A DNA stretch of 61,662 bases from Thermoplasmata archaeon (GTDB taxonomy: Archaea > Thermoplasmatota > Thermoplasmata > Methanomassiliicoccales > Methanomethylophilaceae): the NCBI GenBank assembly GCA_015063195.1, contig SUSX01000002.1:1-61662 (forward strand), given 5' to 3'. The notes beneath the pieces were generated by a model that searched no databases, was not told the DNA's origin, and worked only from the letters and a program-made list of their open reading frames with translations. This document shows, piece by piece, positions 61,623 to 61,662 of the stretch. The translations under genes were made by a program, and so were the position numbers. Every line of letters starts with the position of its first letter. The stretch's first letter is position 1.

Positions 61623-61662
61623 GTTCGTGAAATATCCAGGTCCGTTATAAGTTTTTACTATA

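Overview
The window is a compact, gene-dense stretch of archaeal chromosome. The archaeal signature genes are a Toprim-type DnaG, replication factor C large subunit with a C-terminal PIP box, Hjc-type Holliday junction resolvase, Taw1 (wyosine pathway), bifunctional fructose-1,6-bisphosphate aldolase/phosphatase, archaeal RibC and RibL, archaeal GluRS and AspRS, and a geranylgeranyl-reductase-family flavoprotein. A methylcobamide:CoM methyltransferase-like (MtaA/MtbA) protein, many Fe-S proteins and gut-type genes (a giant 2-hydroxyacyl-CoA dehydratase activase, EFR1 ferredoxin, AddAB) suggest a host-associated methyl-dependent methanogen. My best guess is Methanomassiliicoccales (Thermoplasmatota); this is inference, not proof. 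I saw no rRNA, CRISPR array or insertion sequence.

Layout. 1-4466 (minus): truncated DUF234-type ATPase, ACT-domain protein, tRNA-Thr(TGT), hexapeptide acetyltransferase, and a Zn-ribbon/PUA/PAPS-reductase/ferredoxin fusion. 4616-11735: aminotransferase, a microprotein, a complete ribB-ribL-ribC-ribH operon (minus), a sugar-phosphate isomerase, SHMT, a coiled-coil protein and a DtxR regulator. 11748-15910 (minus): GluRS, and a Zn/Cd P1B ATPase with its SmtB-like sensor and a clear operator. 16026-25007: UbiD-EFR1-ABC-Zn-ribbon cluster, RfcL-Taw1, an Fe-S flavoprotein opposite an HxlR regulator, and an HprK-like kinase with LarC. 25075-32796 (mostly minus): a microprotein, an ABC exporter coupled to a surface protein, SfsA, and a regulator/GGR/coiled-coil operon. 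32915-46450 (plus): AddB-AddA, P-type ATPase, a ubiquitin-like/ThiS-like protein, a cysteine-rich protein (minus), an MtaA-like methyltransferase, and YhaO/YhaN (Mre11/Rad50-like). 46575-49934: a long hairpin-rich leader, dnaG, and a LonB-like ATPase that lacks its protease. 49963-61582: RimI with an exported phospholipase-D-like protein, the TIM-FBPase gluconeogenic pair, AspRS, Hjc, NadA, and a 1412-residue BcrA/D-type activase.

Three themes stand out. (1) DNA repair and replication genes are concentrated here: RfcL, AddAB, the Mre11/Rad50-like pair, DnaG and Hjc. (2) Transcription looks largely leaderless: a TATA-like box lies about 24-28 bp before most first-gene start codons, which fixes many starts and supports three microproteins of 27-38 residues. 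Within operons, TAATG, ATGA and TGATG overlaps couple genes. (3) Several start regions carry exact inverted repeats that look like operators, most convincingly at the Zn sensor and upstream of the giant activase.

The strongest candidates for something undescribed are the seven-hairpin RNA leader of dnaG (last hairpin over the ribosome-binding site) and the downstream LonB-like AAA+ protein, in which a zinc ribbon replaces the membrane hairpin and the protease domain is absent.
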